Shown here piece by piece: positions 43,751-55,481 of a DNA stretch of 64,000 bases (within the stretch, counting starts at the first letter, position 1; each line of letters begins with the position of its first letter). A model generated the notes under the pieces. The model searched no databases, had not been told where the DNA came from, and saw nothing but the letters and a program-made list of their open reading frames with translations. The position numbers and the translations under genes are program-made. Source of the DNA: Ophiodon elongatus (taxonomy: Eukaryota > Chordata > Actinopteri > Perciformes > Hexagrammidae); NCBI GenBank assembly GCA_016806645.1, contig JACSYO010000714.1:234501-298500 (forward strand), given 5' to 3'.

Positions 43751-44989
43751 GCCGCGCTGCTGAAAGAGCCTCTGTGAGCGTTCGTTCATTCACTGTCAGG
43801 AGTCTTGATACAAAGAATGACAAGCTGGGGCGGCTGATAACCAGTCAGTGATGTAGACTTTGTGGCCTGGAAGAATGCAGCTCCGTGATGCGTTGTAATA
43901 AACAGCAAACAGCGTTTAATCACATCCTTTAATAAAGGCAATATCTGCAGTATTAGTCTCAAACGTGCTTTGGGGCTTATGGAGACGTCCGACTGTTGTG
44001 GTTTCACTTCATACTGGGTTATTGATTAGAATTAAATATAACACCTGCATATGGTCAATATGACAATATGTCAAATGGCGTACCTGTGACATTTAAATTC
44101 GATGCTCAAGCAAGCATGGGAGCTGTGAGGCCAAGAGCAGAGGATCTCTCATTAATAATGACAACTTAGTGGGAAAGGTAATAACATCCAATAAACAGAT
44201 GACTGCTCATCTAACTCCAGCCGGATTCTTTATTATTTATTTTTGATTCTAATAAAAGTGGTATTGATTAACAAGTTGCGATTCGCAATGCGTGTACATT
44301 TCACAGGATGCAGTCACAACCTTTACACGTGTCGAGATCAAAATGAAGGTCCAGGTGAGCTAGAAATTCAGAGTAGAACGTCTGTGCCCCGAGATAAAAC
44401 TTTCGTCATGTGACGAGGAACGACCAATCACGGCCGGTTGAAAGGCTGTCCCTAAACTCACACTGTCATTTTACACTGGAATGCTTTCTTGCAGTTCTTT
44501 TGTCATTGACCAATTATGCAAATTAATGTCAGATGCCCAAAATCATTAAAAAGTAAAATATGATGTAATGGAACTTGTGTGTTTTTAAAAAATAAAATAA
44601 ATAGTGGTTTTAAATATTAATAGCTACTCACAGAATGTGTGGGCTAAATTGCACAAGACCTCAAATTCTACTTTACTATAATTCACCACATGGTTACAAT
44701 CAGGTCAAAAAAAACCTCTTTAAAATACGCAATAAATGAATGATGATGATGAATATGAAATGATTTAGACCCCCATAGCTGTCTACCTATTCCCACTGGC
44801 TGGCTGCTCCATACCCGTCAAAAGCCTTTAGGTTCATACAGACATGTACAACATTTACCGCCTTGTAATTATATTCTTATTTTAAGGTCAAATACAGCTC
44901 ATTTAGATGTAGCTATGAAAAAATGAAATAGCAGCCGAGCTCTGAGCAGATGGGAAACTGTCCTACGTAAAAACAAAAAAGGGAGGAAC
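43751..44989. other. Unassigned AT-rich sequence with a SOX/POU-like site pair
   Basis: No gene recognised. At 44498-44525, TTTTGTCATTGACC is followed by ATGCAAAT (44516-44523) and TAATG, a possible SOX-POU site cluster. The rest is AT-rich without repeats I can name. Confidence 0.35.
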
Positions 44990-45370
44990 ACGATGACACT
45001 CATTCTTCGAGCTTCAGCAGATATTTATTCACGTTATAATGACGGAACTCTTCTAGGATGGATTCTCCTTGTTAAGAAGACATGCTTTCAAAAGCTGCAG
45101 ATGGAGGAGGAAGAGATGTCGGTGCCATTTAATTTCAGGCTACTTTTCACTCTCCTATTTTATTATGACACGGGCCTATCATTTGGCTGGAATGCGAAGC
45201 GCCTCTGGTTGCCAAAGTCTGAAGGCTGGCATCCGCCTTCGCTCCCTTGACACCTGTAACACCGGCGTCTCCGCGCGGGCCAATCCGTCCTTTTTCATTT
45301 TCCTCCATTAATCTCCCAGCCTGGTAATTCAGTTTTCATTTGTTCCTCATCTCGCAGGCCGGTTGAATGC
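44990..45370. promoter_or_regulatory. Enhancer-like block (candidate CNE)
   Basis: Repeat-free sequence including CCATTTAATTTCAGGCTACT, CCTATTTTATTATGACACGG, TCCTCCATTAATCTCCCAGC and GGTAATTCAGTTTTCATTTG. Two plus-strand frames of about 80 codons overlap in different phases and match nothing known. Appearance only. Confidence 0.28.
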
Positions 45371-46073
45371 CAAGCCCACGTTGCAATCTCTGTCGAGGCT
45401 CGTGCCAGACGTATTCCTTTTCACCGACAAGAAGCCGGGGGGAGAGATTAGGCTAACCGCAATTACAGGAGAACAGCGGAAGGGGAGGACTCTCTGCGTT
45501 TGTTGTGCACCTCGGCTCACCCCGGGTAGTGTCTGCGCACCTGGGCTGTCCCTCCTGGGCTCCTGTACTTCACTCAATTAGTGAAGATCCTTTATTGCAC
45601 CTGTGCCTCCCCGTTCACCGGTCTGCATGCGGCGTGCCCTTCCCCCGCCGAAGATGGCAGACATCCAACAGCATAGCAAAGACGGCCCTTTCATCGTTGT
45701 CTCTCGCTTTTCTTTTTTTTTTTTTTTATCTCTCGCTCCGTCTCTCTTTCTCCCCCTCTCAGATATTTCGACCGCAAACAGTTCTCAAAAATAGATACTT
45801 TGAATGGTTCTTGCAGCACCTAGGAGAGCACAAACTCTCAGGCTGACACTTTCAGTGAATCTTACGACGGGTGACTGAGTTGAAAGCTGTGAAGACGACG
45901 AAGAGAAAAAGATACTTCAATTGACTGCCAGTCTCACTTTGAAAAAGAGTGTCATGTTTGTATTTCTGTCCTAAAAATAATCCCTGTTGACCCCTGCAAT
46001 CAGTGTATGAAAAGCAGCCTCATTTTTCTTTTCTTCTACAGATGACGGACTGACTGCTACTAGGTCGGTATCT
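45371..46073. other. Unassigned sequence with acceptor-like pyrimidine tract
   Basis: A T/C-rich tract at about 45705-45761 ends in CCCCCTCTCAG, a good 3' splice-site pattern on the plus strand. The 90 bases after it have stops within 10-28 codons in the frames checked, so no coding exon is supported. Confidence 0.3.
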
Positions 46074-46565
46074 CAGGGATGCACAGATACCGAAATCGGG
46101 GCGATACTGATTTGAATAGCTGGATCAGGTATCAGTGACAATGTGGCCAATATATTCAATTCAATTCAATTTATATACTATATACAGTATATAGTGGCAT
46201 CCTGTTAAAGCTTTGACCAATTTGTTGCTGCAATAACAAAATCACCGATCCAACTTTATCTGTCCCAATCCTGATAGCGATACCTGGGCTCTGGGTGCCG
46301 GTCCCCCAGTGTTTCATTAACAAGCTGTGTGCCTCACTGTGGAACACACTGGGATCATCAGGCTTCTCTAGAACATTGCTTTCTTCACTCTGTTAACAAA
46401 TAAATTCATCGATATGAATATACTGTATTATTATTTATTGTGAAAATAATAAATCCTGCACCAGAAACTGTGTGAAAAATCTTCTAAATTAACAATATTA
46501 ACAATTAAAGTGTAAACCTAATTCCAGCGTATAATGTATACATGCCCGATATCGGTGCATCCCTC
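46074..46565. mobile_element. hAT-like non-autonomous element, nearly full length
   Basis: Left end CAGGGATGCACAGATACCGA and right end CGATATCGGTGCATCCCTC are imperfect inverted repeats (AGGGATGCAC shared exactly) about 490 bp apart. The interior is AT-rich and noncoding, with a CAATTCAATTCAATTTATAT patch and GATACCTGGGCTCTGGGTGC. Related to the relic at 20315-20640. I could not find a convincing 8-bp target duplication. Confidence 0.7.
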
Positions 46566-47969
46566 AGGGGTGCTGGCATTTTATGCAACTGAATGCTTCT
46601 GATTGAATGAAGTAGAAATAAAAGGGTATCAATTGAAGTACTCTATTGGTATCCGTATTACTTTAAAAAAGTACTGGTATTGTTACTGGTATCGTTCTTT
46701 TTTTAAACCATACTGCTGAGATTGTGAAAAAGAGCTGGTCCCCACGGTGATTCACACATTACAACAACACCGGAGTGGCCTATCGCGTTGAGTTGGCCTT
46801 GAGGAACTGACTCCAACTGACTCTTTATCACCAAACACAAGTCCCCGTGAAATTGAAGGGGGAAAAAAACACAAACTCCAGATAACACAAGCAGAGCGCG
46901 TACATTCACTGCACACCCTGCAGCACAAAGCCAGAGGGGGATTTATGGACAAGGGAGATGACTTGCAGTTACGCTATAAGGTGTTTAAGTCCCCTTTGTG
47001 CTCCCCATAAAAAGAAAATGCACACACCCCCTAGTTTGTTTTGTGCTGAGTTTGTGTTTGTGCCGTCTTTTTGTTGGAGGCTTGATATCAGAAGCAGGTA
47101 TAATAAAACATGAAAAAGAATCCGGGGATGTGGAGCTGCAGATAGGCACACTATTACTACTCTTGCTCATAAAAATATTTTGCATGGATAAATAACTGAT
47201 AATTCTTGTTTTATGTGTACATGCATCATTTCACTGGCATACTGTTTCTTAATTAGTTACCTTACATACGAGATAGATTTTCCACTGGAAGATTGTAAAA
47301 AGGTGCTAAAAATCTGCAGAAACCTTCTTTATTGATGGCATACTCTGTAAAATAAAGGATAACACTGTGCTTGTTTTCTCTGTGTGATGCATGAGTCACA
47401 GTTCAGTTCATATTTAAGTCCACAGTATATCACCTGGCTTCTTACCAAGCTTTAAAAGACAGGTCATTTTCTAAATCCGACTGAGGACAGTTCCTCAAGT
47501 GTTTTTCTACGTATACCCACGGGCCATTATAATGAGGAACAAAACACCCCAGTAAAAGGTGTTGTACAGCTCCATAAAACCGCAGGTGACAGTTAACTAG
47601 TGAGCCAGAGAGTGAGGTGAGAAAGGATAAACGAGCCACAATGAACACAAAAAAAACATGTAGAAAAAGATAATAAAACAGTAGTCAATAAAATGAAAGC
47701 GCGAGAGTAGAAAAGGGAACATAAAATGGCTTCTGCATGAAATTTGTTATGCAACAGGAAAATGCAATTTAACACATCCAGCGTGGGTTCCATAGCCGCT
47801 GATGAACGTGTCAAAACTCCTTAGTACTGAGGCTGTAGGTTAGAAACTACAAATAGTAATTACAAACAGAGTGAAGTCTGAGGTAGAGGTCCCTGGTTTA
47901 AGTGGGTCTACACTGGCGTACAGCGGGGTATCGTCTGCATAACAGCAGAATGTTCTGGTCGTAAATAAA
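46566..47969. other. Unassigned sequence, possible repeat at its left edge
   Basis: The first 150 bp has repeated GGTATC/GTACTGGTAT motifs (46627-46695) suggesting another decayed DNA element nested beside the one on its left. No gene recognised in the rest. Confidence 0.35.
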
Positions 47970-48360
47970 ACCACCTAGAGCAGCCACCACCAAACGGCGG
48001 ACCGCGGTGACGGACCCCAATTTTTAATACATTAATGAGAATAGATAATAATTGTCACAGACCACAGACTGAGCAGGAACTGACCTGCTGCTTCCTGGCT
48101 GCAGACCGTGTCTGAGGTCACAGTCCGTTTGGCTGGTCCGAATCACAGCAAAAATATTTCTGGTTTATTTTCAATGTTCAGTTTCACAGTGCACAGATTA
48201 AAGCAGACAGAGTTTAAAAAAACGATTTGCTGAGGGGCTTGTACAAAGTAGCTGCAGGGCTGAAGGTTTCTCTCTTTGACTCGGCGTTGATCTACTGATC
48301 TACTACTGAATCCCTTCTTCCAAACCTGTCCAAACAAACCCCACCAGGGTTAGTAACGCG
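47970..48360 (-). mobile_element. Possible hAT-like relic with GGTCCG/CGGACC ends
   Basis: The left edge has ACCAAACGGCGGACCGCGGT and GACGGACCCC, and an internal AATAAAC signal appears on the minus strand. The style resembles the noncoding end of a transposon, but the right end is unclear. Confidence 0.3.
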
Positions 48361-48399
48361 ACCCCTTGATTTACCCCTGAAGAACACCACAGGCAAGGC

Positions 48400-48665
48400 T
48401 GTACAATTAATAATTAATTGAAATCGCGATATTGCTTCTGGAATTTTGAGGCGCAATGTGTCAAAATACCTTTTTTAATTAAATGTCATAGTGCTGCAGA
48501 GATGTCCTGGCCTACACATCATACAACTTATCATTCCCTCTAATCATATTGCAATTGCAAAAAAAAACATTTTGTACACAAATCCTCAGAAGAAAGTGGT
48601 TAGCCTGACCAACTACAACAGAGGACAATCTGTACAGAATTAAGTAATTTATTTCATGTCACAAG
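48400..48665 (+). repeat. Interspersed repeat relic
   Basis: TGTACAATTAATAATTAATT, GAAATCGCGATATTGC, AACATTTTGTACACAAATCC, TCAGAAGAAAGTGG and AGAGGACAATCTGTACAG form a block order I recognise from dispersed fish repeats. The ends are not defined. Confidence 0.5.
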
Positions 48666-48889
48666 CCAGGCTCAGATGATGAAAATGAAAATGAAATAGT
48701 TGAAATTAAATGAGCAGGAGATTATCAATCCATTGCTAGCATTTTTGCATTTTAGAAATTAGTTTTCCAAAATGGGTTAGTTTTCTTCAACAATGAGAGA
48801 ACGTGAGGCTAGCATTTGAGAAAGCCTCCTTGAGGAGCCTGGTTGAGATCACATCAAGTAAGCCATCAGAGGATTTTCGATGAGGTACA

Positions 48890-49012
48890 GATTTCATTAC
48901 ACTGCAGGCTGCCTGTCATGGGCCAAACATTAAGTCTAATTGTCAGTAATTAATTATCGTCATAATGGAAGTGCTCGGTATGAATCAGTAATTATCAAGC
49001 ACTTCCACATCC
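48890..49012. promoter_or_regulatory. Enhancer-like block with inverted AAGTGCT sites (candidate CNE)
   Basis: CATTAAGTCTAATTGTCAGT and AATTAATTATCGTCATAATG, then TGGAAGTGCT (48966-48975), whose exact inverse AGCACTTCCA is at 48998-49007. Several TAAT cores and two NKX-like AAGTG motifs face each other across 22 nt. Appearance only. Confidence 0.35.
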
Positions 49013-49249
49013 AAATCAATTTCACAACACGTATGAATCCAGATACTGGACATGCTTCCTTAAGATGCTCAAAATACTTGCTACTTTAATTGGGTTCGTT
49101 CATTTCAGAAAAACTCTGCAGAACGGCGAAGCAGAATTCCTCTGAGTTGTGTGAAAAGAAATGCTTCAGAATAGCAGCAAAACCTGCAATGACTTAACAA
49201 GAAGTTAGGATCACCTGCAGGTCGAGGCTCCCGGGCTGCTCGCTGTTAG
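49013..49249. other. Unassigned sequence
   Basis: Nothing recognised; AT-rich. Confidence 0.4.
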
Positions 49250-49450
49250 AAATACTGCCTGGCCTGTTATTATAGAGTCCTGGCTGTTCTCATCAGCATT
49301 CCCTCTGGGGAGCACCTGCTGCTGAGGTGGATGCTCCACAAGTTATTGGATTGCTAATCTCTTCCTGGGAGGCCTTTTCAGCCAGGCGGACAGATGAGGG
49401 TGGAAAAGGCAATAAGCCATCTACGGGGAGCAGCTGATGATAAACTTGAG
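49250..49450. promoter_or_regulatory. Enhancer-like block (candidate CNE)
   Basis: GGCCTGTTATTATAGAGTCC, ACAAGTTATTGGATTGCTAA and GTGGAAAAGGCAATAAGCCA, with E-box-like CACCTG and CAGCTG. Repeat-free. Appearance only. Confidence 0.28.
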
Positions 49451-51357
49451 TAAGACGACAGCAACATAAGGGAGGGGTGGGGACGCAAGTCCATATGCAC
49501 GACTGAGTTGGGGAAGGATGGCTGTCTGGCTTGCTAGGCCACGTCTGCCTCCTGATTTCCTTCTCCGCAGCCGCAGAGTTATTGCTTTTATTTGAAGACT
49601 GCTCGGGATATCTCCCTCAATAGATCATAGCGCTTGATAAATTGATGGGCGGCAAGTAGTTGGGGGGGTGATTGGGGAGGAGGTGTGAATCTGGTCCAGC
49701 CATCTCCACTGCCTGCTTCCTACGGCCTGAGCTGACCTGAGCTCTTAATGTTGATGAATGCACAGGAAATGGCAGGCCAACACCCGCAGAAGCAGCGATG
49801 AAAGGGAGCAATAACTCGACGCCGTGGGACCCTTCCCCCACATCACGCACCATCGTCATACAACAATTTAATCAATTGTGGCTTGTGCTCATTCAATGGT
49901 CGTTGCAGACACACCTGGCTGGGATCTGCACACCACTGAGTGCACCTTTCCACTTCTGTTTATTTTGGTATTTTCCATTTCATAGCTTAAGAGAAGCTTT
50001 TCAGTTTTCTCAGCTTCTCAGCCTTCTGAGAAAAGTGTTTGTTCAGCGTTGGTACAGTGAGATTCGAAAGTGTTGGAAATGTTCTTTGTTTTTATTATGA
50101 AAATAGTTCACCAAAGTTGTGAGTGGGCAAAATGCTGCCTCAGTCCCGAACAAGAGGATTCTGTCCATGACACTTCTGTCACTACTCTCTGTTCAAAATA
50201 AATAAAAATAAATGTATCCAATTCAACTGACAACATTTTATGATTTGACATTTAGAGGGCAGTCCTAATCGACACGTCTTTATTCAATGAAAGAGCTTTT
50301 CAACATCGGTGTTGAGCGGAACGACTACGACGCCACAAAACCCATTCGACGCGTCCTATTTGGTAAGCATGAGGAAAGCAGCGTGCTTGGCTTTGAACCT
50401 GCGGGACTACTGTGGCATCTTTAGGCGTCACAGCACATCAAACACATCCCCAATGCAGCGGGGAGTCGGAGCCAGCAGTCCTGCCAGCCACAAAGCATGG
50501 ACTATCATCCTCTGGTTCATTACACGCGGGAGTGTGAAATGGAGAAGTGTCACGGCAGCGGCAATGAGACGACATTGATAGGCCGTCCTGCTTTGTCTCT
50601 CGGAAACAACAGGTGAATGAGCCTTTTATTATGAGAGTCGTGCGTTTGCTCTCGAGGACGCGACAGAGCAGCGGGGTGACGCAGCAACAATCCCGTAATT
50701 GGGACGCATCCGTGATGACTCTGCAACAAATTCTCCTCACGGCGGATCCTCCAAAGGTCACCAGGTGGCCCTTCGGGGCAGAGACGGACGGCGGCGGCAG
50801 CGAATGAATGAAAAATGATCAGAATATCAAGACTGTCCGCCGAGCCGTTGAGCGGGCAGACGTCCAATCACCATCCGCAGGACGAAAATGAGTTTTTTTG
50901 TGCATAAAGCAGGCAAATTAGCAGAAAATATTTTCTTTCCAGCCGACAGCTTCTGAACCGCATTATTGCAGTACCCTTGTTTTGTTGCTTTCAGGTGCAA
51001 TTATGATCCTCATTACCATTACCTCATTTCACTGTTTTCCTGGGAACCTTCGATATAATGTGTGATTAAATCAGTGTTATTCGGAGATGAATCACTGACT
51101 AGATGTAGATAACTAAGATTCATTACACAGGATGAAAACACCACAATAATCTCTTGAAAAACAGAATTAGAGGTAATATCGGGGCCACACAAGTAATCAC
51201 GTCACAATTTTGGCTTCCCACAGTTAAATGAACATGATCAACAGCAATATCGAAGTTTAATGAGTGTTCTGCTGCTTATCAAATGGAGTCTAACAGCGAG
51301 CTACAAGGGGGCGAACCAGATGTTTTGGCTTCCCTTTAGGGGAGTTGTCATGGCAGT
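49451..51357. other. Unassigned sequence with one exon-like short frame
   Basis: At 50287-50353 an ATG-started plus-strand frame (MKELFNIGVERNDYDATKPI, then RRVLF) runs into a TTTG/GTAAGC donor-like site. The third codon positions are C-rich, as in real exons, but I recognise no protein and the upstream acceptor is weak. AT-rich sequence at 50930-51060 may be regulatory. No other gene evidence. Confidence 0.25.
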
Positions 51358-51470
51358 AGACTGTATAAGAAGTGGACGTAGTCACCGTGAGGTTACCCAT
51401 TGGTCTGGGGGACTACGGTTTTGAAGCCTCCAGTTTGGCCATTTGGCCAGCGCCTCCTGGGGCTAAGTAC
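51358..51470 (+). repeat. Dispersed repeat family A, short copy
   Basis: ACTGTATAAGAAGTGGACGT, AGTCACCGTGAGGTTACCCA, TTGGTCTGGGGGACTACGG and GAAGCCTCCAGTTTGGCCAT align with the left end of 36953-37562. Only about 110 bp of that end is present, so the copy is 3'-truncated. Confidence 0.8.
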
Positions 51471-52734
51471 GACCGACATCGAAAAAGACATTCTCAATGT
51501 TAAAATTGACTTTCATCAACTGAAAACACACTGTGAAAGGGTTTAAGATGAAGATCAGGACGAAATCCAGAGGACCGGTCTCATTCTGATGCAAAGATTT
51601 GCACTTTCGCGGGACTGTAGCACAACATGGGCGTGAAAGCGGTGCTGTTTGTGTGAAAGTGCAATTATATATTGTCCCTTAAATCAATGAAAGGTCCTTC
51701 AATCGTGAGCTCAATATTGATGAAAAGAATCGTGAGTAAATTGTGCGGGCCTCGGTAATGTCACCAAATGCTTAGGAGCAAATACATTATTTCTACAAAA
51801 ACTACTCTCCCAAGTCCATAAAATAAAAAGGCGAAGCGGTGAATGCAAGCAAAGTAAATGCATGTCTGTAATGTGGACACACTGAATATTAATGGCCACT
51901 CTCGTGTAAGTAAAACCCATAGCGCCTGGAGCGGATTAAATATGAAAAAATCATCCGGAGAATGTAATCAACCGCAATCGTGAAAAATGCATGGGGTTCA
52001 CGTATTAGAGGGGACGCATTGTTCATCTCACCAGAGCACACAGATGCCCGGCACCCTGTTCCATTACTTTTTCTTTTCTTTTTGTCTCTGTGAAGATAAG
52101 ACAGACATTCCTGAAGTAATCTGAGCAGATAGAAGGATCTTTAGAGCCGCCGCTTCAGACGAGTCGTTCATCATTCTCAGATCATAGCGTTCATGTTGCA
52201 AAGCATGTCTGCAGTCAAAACTCAGCGGCTAATGGAGTGCAACACACTGAATTCAAATCAATACGCAACATATTCACGGTCTTTTCTGGAAAGATGAATG
52301 TGCATTGTTTTCCTGCAGTACAAATATTAAAAAAAAAGGAAAAAAGTTCCCCGAATGCCTGAAAATAAACACGCTTCAAGAAAAGATTATACCAAATGTG
52401 TTTTGCCTCTATCCCCATGTCTTCTTGGGTGCTCAAGGGGAAGAATTGTTTGGTGTTTTTTTTATTTGTTACCCCTGTGCCACTGTGAGAGCACAGTCAA
52501 ACAACAAACAAACTATGTCTGGTGCAATAAATAAAAAGGAAAAACCAGTGCACACACTCCGATATTCTGCCAATATTGTTTTTCATTCTGTCATCGGAGT
52601 TTCGGCCACATGGGTCTTTTCCGTCTACCTGGTAATAACACAGATCTGCTTGGTGTTGTTTCATCTCTGTCATCCACCTGCCAACTATTTTTTAATTAAT
52701 CGTTGGATCATTTAAAAGGTCAGATGGTAAGAAA
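51471..52734. other. Unassigned sequence, no gene recognised
   Basis: A 136-codon plus-strand frame at 52305-52715 covers AT-rich DNA and matches nothing known. No simple repeat longer than 15 bp. Confidence 0.4.
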
Positions 52735-52865
52735 TGTTGTTTTTCAGAGCCCAAGGGGATTGCTGTTTAAAATGTCCTTTTTTTTTTTATCCGACCAATA
52801 GTCCAAAACCAAAATATATCTAATTGCTATGAAAGTACATCTGAAGAACTGAAATTCCTTACATT
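52735..52865 (+). mobile_element. hAT-like element internal relic
   Basis: TTCAGAGCCCAAGGGGATTG, a T run, TCCGACCAATAGTCCAAAAC and CAAAATATATCTAATTGCTA match the internal segment of the family at 18162-18500. Ends missing. Confidence 0.5.
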
Positions 52866-53489
52866 TTTGCTTGAAAAATGGAAACCGTTTTTGTTTCACA
52901 AAGGCAAAAGTGTCAAACTGAAACTAGTAAAACGAAAATGGGAAAATACAGAAAATGGAACAAGAGCAAGTACAATGTGCTGAATAAAAGGTCTTCTATT
53001 ATTATCATTCAGGCGGCTTTACTTAGTGTCATTTGACCTTTAGGCTTCCTCACAGCTGTTCCCTGGCAAGAAAAGGAATAAATGAGACAAAACTCTTTGA
53101 GAACACGGTACAAACATTATCTTTACTGTATGCCCTGGATCTATACTTTAGGTCCGTAAATGGAAACAATACACTTATATATATATAATATACTTTAACC
53201 TTGAGAGACTTACACAAAGGCTAAACATTTCACAAACTTGCTCCTGCATGAAAAGACATTATTCCTACTGCACTTCAGTCAACTGAAAATTGAAAATGTT
53301 GGTAGAATACCCATATTTGTTAAGCTCCGTGGCCAACGAACCCATCATCCAATCTTTCATTCACAATCACTCTTGAATAGTCTCTTTTGTCCTCTTCCGA
53401 CATTACAGGACAATGCAAAGAAAAATCAACTGGCGATGTAAACACAGACGTGCTAACTTAGCGGCACAGCTCACGGCAAAGGAGGGAAC
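52866..53489. other. Unassigned AT-rich sequence
   Basis: No gene or repeat family recognised. TATATATATA occurs near 53177. Confidence 0.4.
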
Positions 53490-53625
53490 TCGGGATGAAC
53501 CGAGAACCGATACTCCGGTACCAAGTCGATGCCAAAATTTGGAAAATGTGACTCTACTTTGTTTTCGACAGTACGGCAGGTATCATAGGTACCTGCTGGG
53601 CTTGAGAGTAACAGCGCCTGAAATC
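53490..53625. mobile_element. Possible DNA-element relic with CCGGTACC motifs
   Basis: GAACCGAGAACCGATACTCC, GGTACCAAGTCGATGCC and GGCAGGTATCATAGGTACCT recall dispersed fish elements built around GGTACC/GGTATC sequence. The ends are not defined. Confidence 0.35.
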
Positions 53626-53711
53626 TAAAGGGGCGCAGTTAAGTCACTGTCGTTGTGAACAACAAATCTGTCTGAGATCGGCAGGACGAGAGCTAGTTGA
53701 TGTCGGCAACT

Positions 53712-54045
53712 AAGGGTGTAATGCTCAGCAAAATTCACGGTTCAGTATGTATGTACGTGTATGCGTTCAAATGTATTCTCACAAAATGTATTTGTAGGCG
53801 AGAAACCTGAATGAATACAGTTGTTTGAAGGATGTTTTGCTCGGTGAATCACGTATGCAGAGAAATGTGCCATTTGTTGGGGGGATGTTTGCTGAGTGAA
53901 GGAGAAGTCATGTTATTTCCACCCTGTTGTATTTACTTCTGCAGCTGTAGCACAGTTTACTTAAGCAACAGAAAAGTAAAGAGACTGTTGGGTGGAACCA
54001 AACAAAAATATTTGGTAGATCAATGAATGCAATCGCAGCCCTACT
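53712..54045. mobile_element. hAT-like element relic
   Basis: Left end TAAGGGTGTAATGCTCAGCA and AAATTCACGGTTCAGTATG; right end AATGCAATCGCAGCCCTAC. The ends are imperfect inverted repeats (AGGGTGTAATGC against AGGGCTGCGATTGC). The interior of about 300 bp is noncoding. No target duplication found. Confidence 0.5.
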
Positions 54046-54368
54046 GAAAATGAAACTCTCAGAAGTTATATAATACCCAACAAACACTTTTTGGCTTGCT
54101 TTCTGAGCCCTTCAAAGTTTTCAGGGAGTTATTCATCCTTTTCCAATCATCAATATTGAGAGCTGAACTAAAAAACCCGGGTGTGAGCAGTGGCAGTGAA
54201 TCCCTGCGGCAGTCAAAGCTGGATATTGACCAAAATTAAACTTCTGAGATGTTCCACCAAAGTGAACCACAGATTTGTGCTCCAAGTAGCACAAACGCTT
54301 CACATGTGCAAATCTAAAGTGGAGCCTTACAGCGATCGACCCTGATAAAAGCATCTGTATCACTCAAC

Positions 54369-54650
54369 TAGAGAGGCACCGATTGATCTGCTGCCGTTCG
54401 AACGCGGGCGGTTTTGATCTGATTGGCCATAACCAGTGTCTTTTCATGAAAATAACCACTATAGATGATAGTCAAAGAAAAAAACAACATTTAGAATTTG
54501 ACGGTTTACACAGACTTTGACATTATTTTTATGGATGGTTCAGGGGTGGTAGTGAAATAAAGTTTGTCTAGATCCGTGTTGCGCAGCAGGTCAAACTTAA
54601 AAAAAAAAAATTGTAATCGGCCTAGAAAATTTAAAATCGGTGCCTCCTTA
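54369..54650. mobile_element. hAT MITE with intact ends and 8-bp target duplication
   Basis: Left end TAGAGAGGCACCGATT and right end AATCGGTGCCTCCTTA are 16-bp inverted repeats with two mismatches. They are flanked on both sides by CACTCAAC (54361-54368 and 54651-54658), a perfect 8-bp target site duplication diagnostic of hAT-type integration. The 282-bp interior is AT-rich and noncoding, so mobilisation would have needed a transposase in trans. Confidence 0.92.
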
Positions 54651-55457
54651 CACTCAACATACCGTCCCGTGCATACAGCGCCCCGCTGCAGCCTCATTAC
54701 GTCAACAAGAGCGGAGGCAGAAGAGATCGAGATCAACCTCTCGACTATTCAGCGGGAACCATCTGTTCGCTCCAGAAGGTCAGCTCCCAAACTCTATTAT
54801 CTGGGCCTGCCAATCTCATGTACAGCCATTTCTTTTTTTTCGTCTTACAGCTGAGAGTGGAGGCGCTTAACAAGACCAACTGGGATGAGATGGAGATAAG
54901 ATTGCTCCACATTAAATATGCCCGCCCTCAAAATCAATTTGGTTGAAGGAATTTTGAAAAGCAAATGTCAAATCTACATACGGGCCTCAAAGGATAGAGA
55001 TGCTTAGGCGCGCGTCAGGTGCATCAAACGTACCTGAAATAATTAGTGCTGCATTGGTTTTTTCTAAGCTGAATGATGTTCTGAATGGTGTTTGTGCACA
55101 CTTAATAGTGCGCGCTCTGTAATAAGGCCGAGGACTCACACTATTCAAATGGGTTAGTCGGGTCCACTGAGGGATGTGTGCTCGTTGAGAGAAGATGCTG
55201 ATTGAAATCACCCGTGCATACAGCGAGATATTAATATCACCAACCGAATTACGTCGAAAGCAGTACGAAATGTTAAACATACCGCCTACGAATATAAAAG
55301 TTCACATCTTCCTCCATGGCAACTGAGGGACCCGAGCAGCACTGTCAGGTATTGTATTAATTTAGCTGAAGAACCAAAAACCACAGGGCTTGAACTCGTC
55401 TTTGTATGGAAACCATGTTGACCTTCAGTAAAGAGGATTGGAGTGAGGAGGGGGGAG
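54651..55457. other. Unassigned sequence
   Basis: No gene recognised. Overlapping plus-strand frames at 54564-54870 begin inside the hAT MITE. A pyrimidine tract followed by TTACAG at 54829-54850 is acceptor-like, but no coding exon follows. Confidence 0.35.
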
Positions 55458-55481
55458 GTGTGTGTGTGTGGGGGGGGGGGG
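55458..55481 (+). repeat. (GT)n with poly-G
   Basis: GTGTGTGTGTGTG followed by 13-14 G. It directly abuts the hairpin on its right. Confidence 0.95.

Noticed and set aside
45705..45850. Plus-strand exon after a strong pyrimidine tract and CAG
   Set aside because: Stops appear within 10-28 codons in the frames checked and no donor or known peptide follows.
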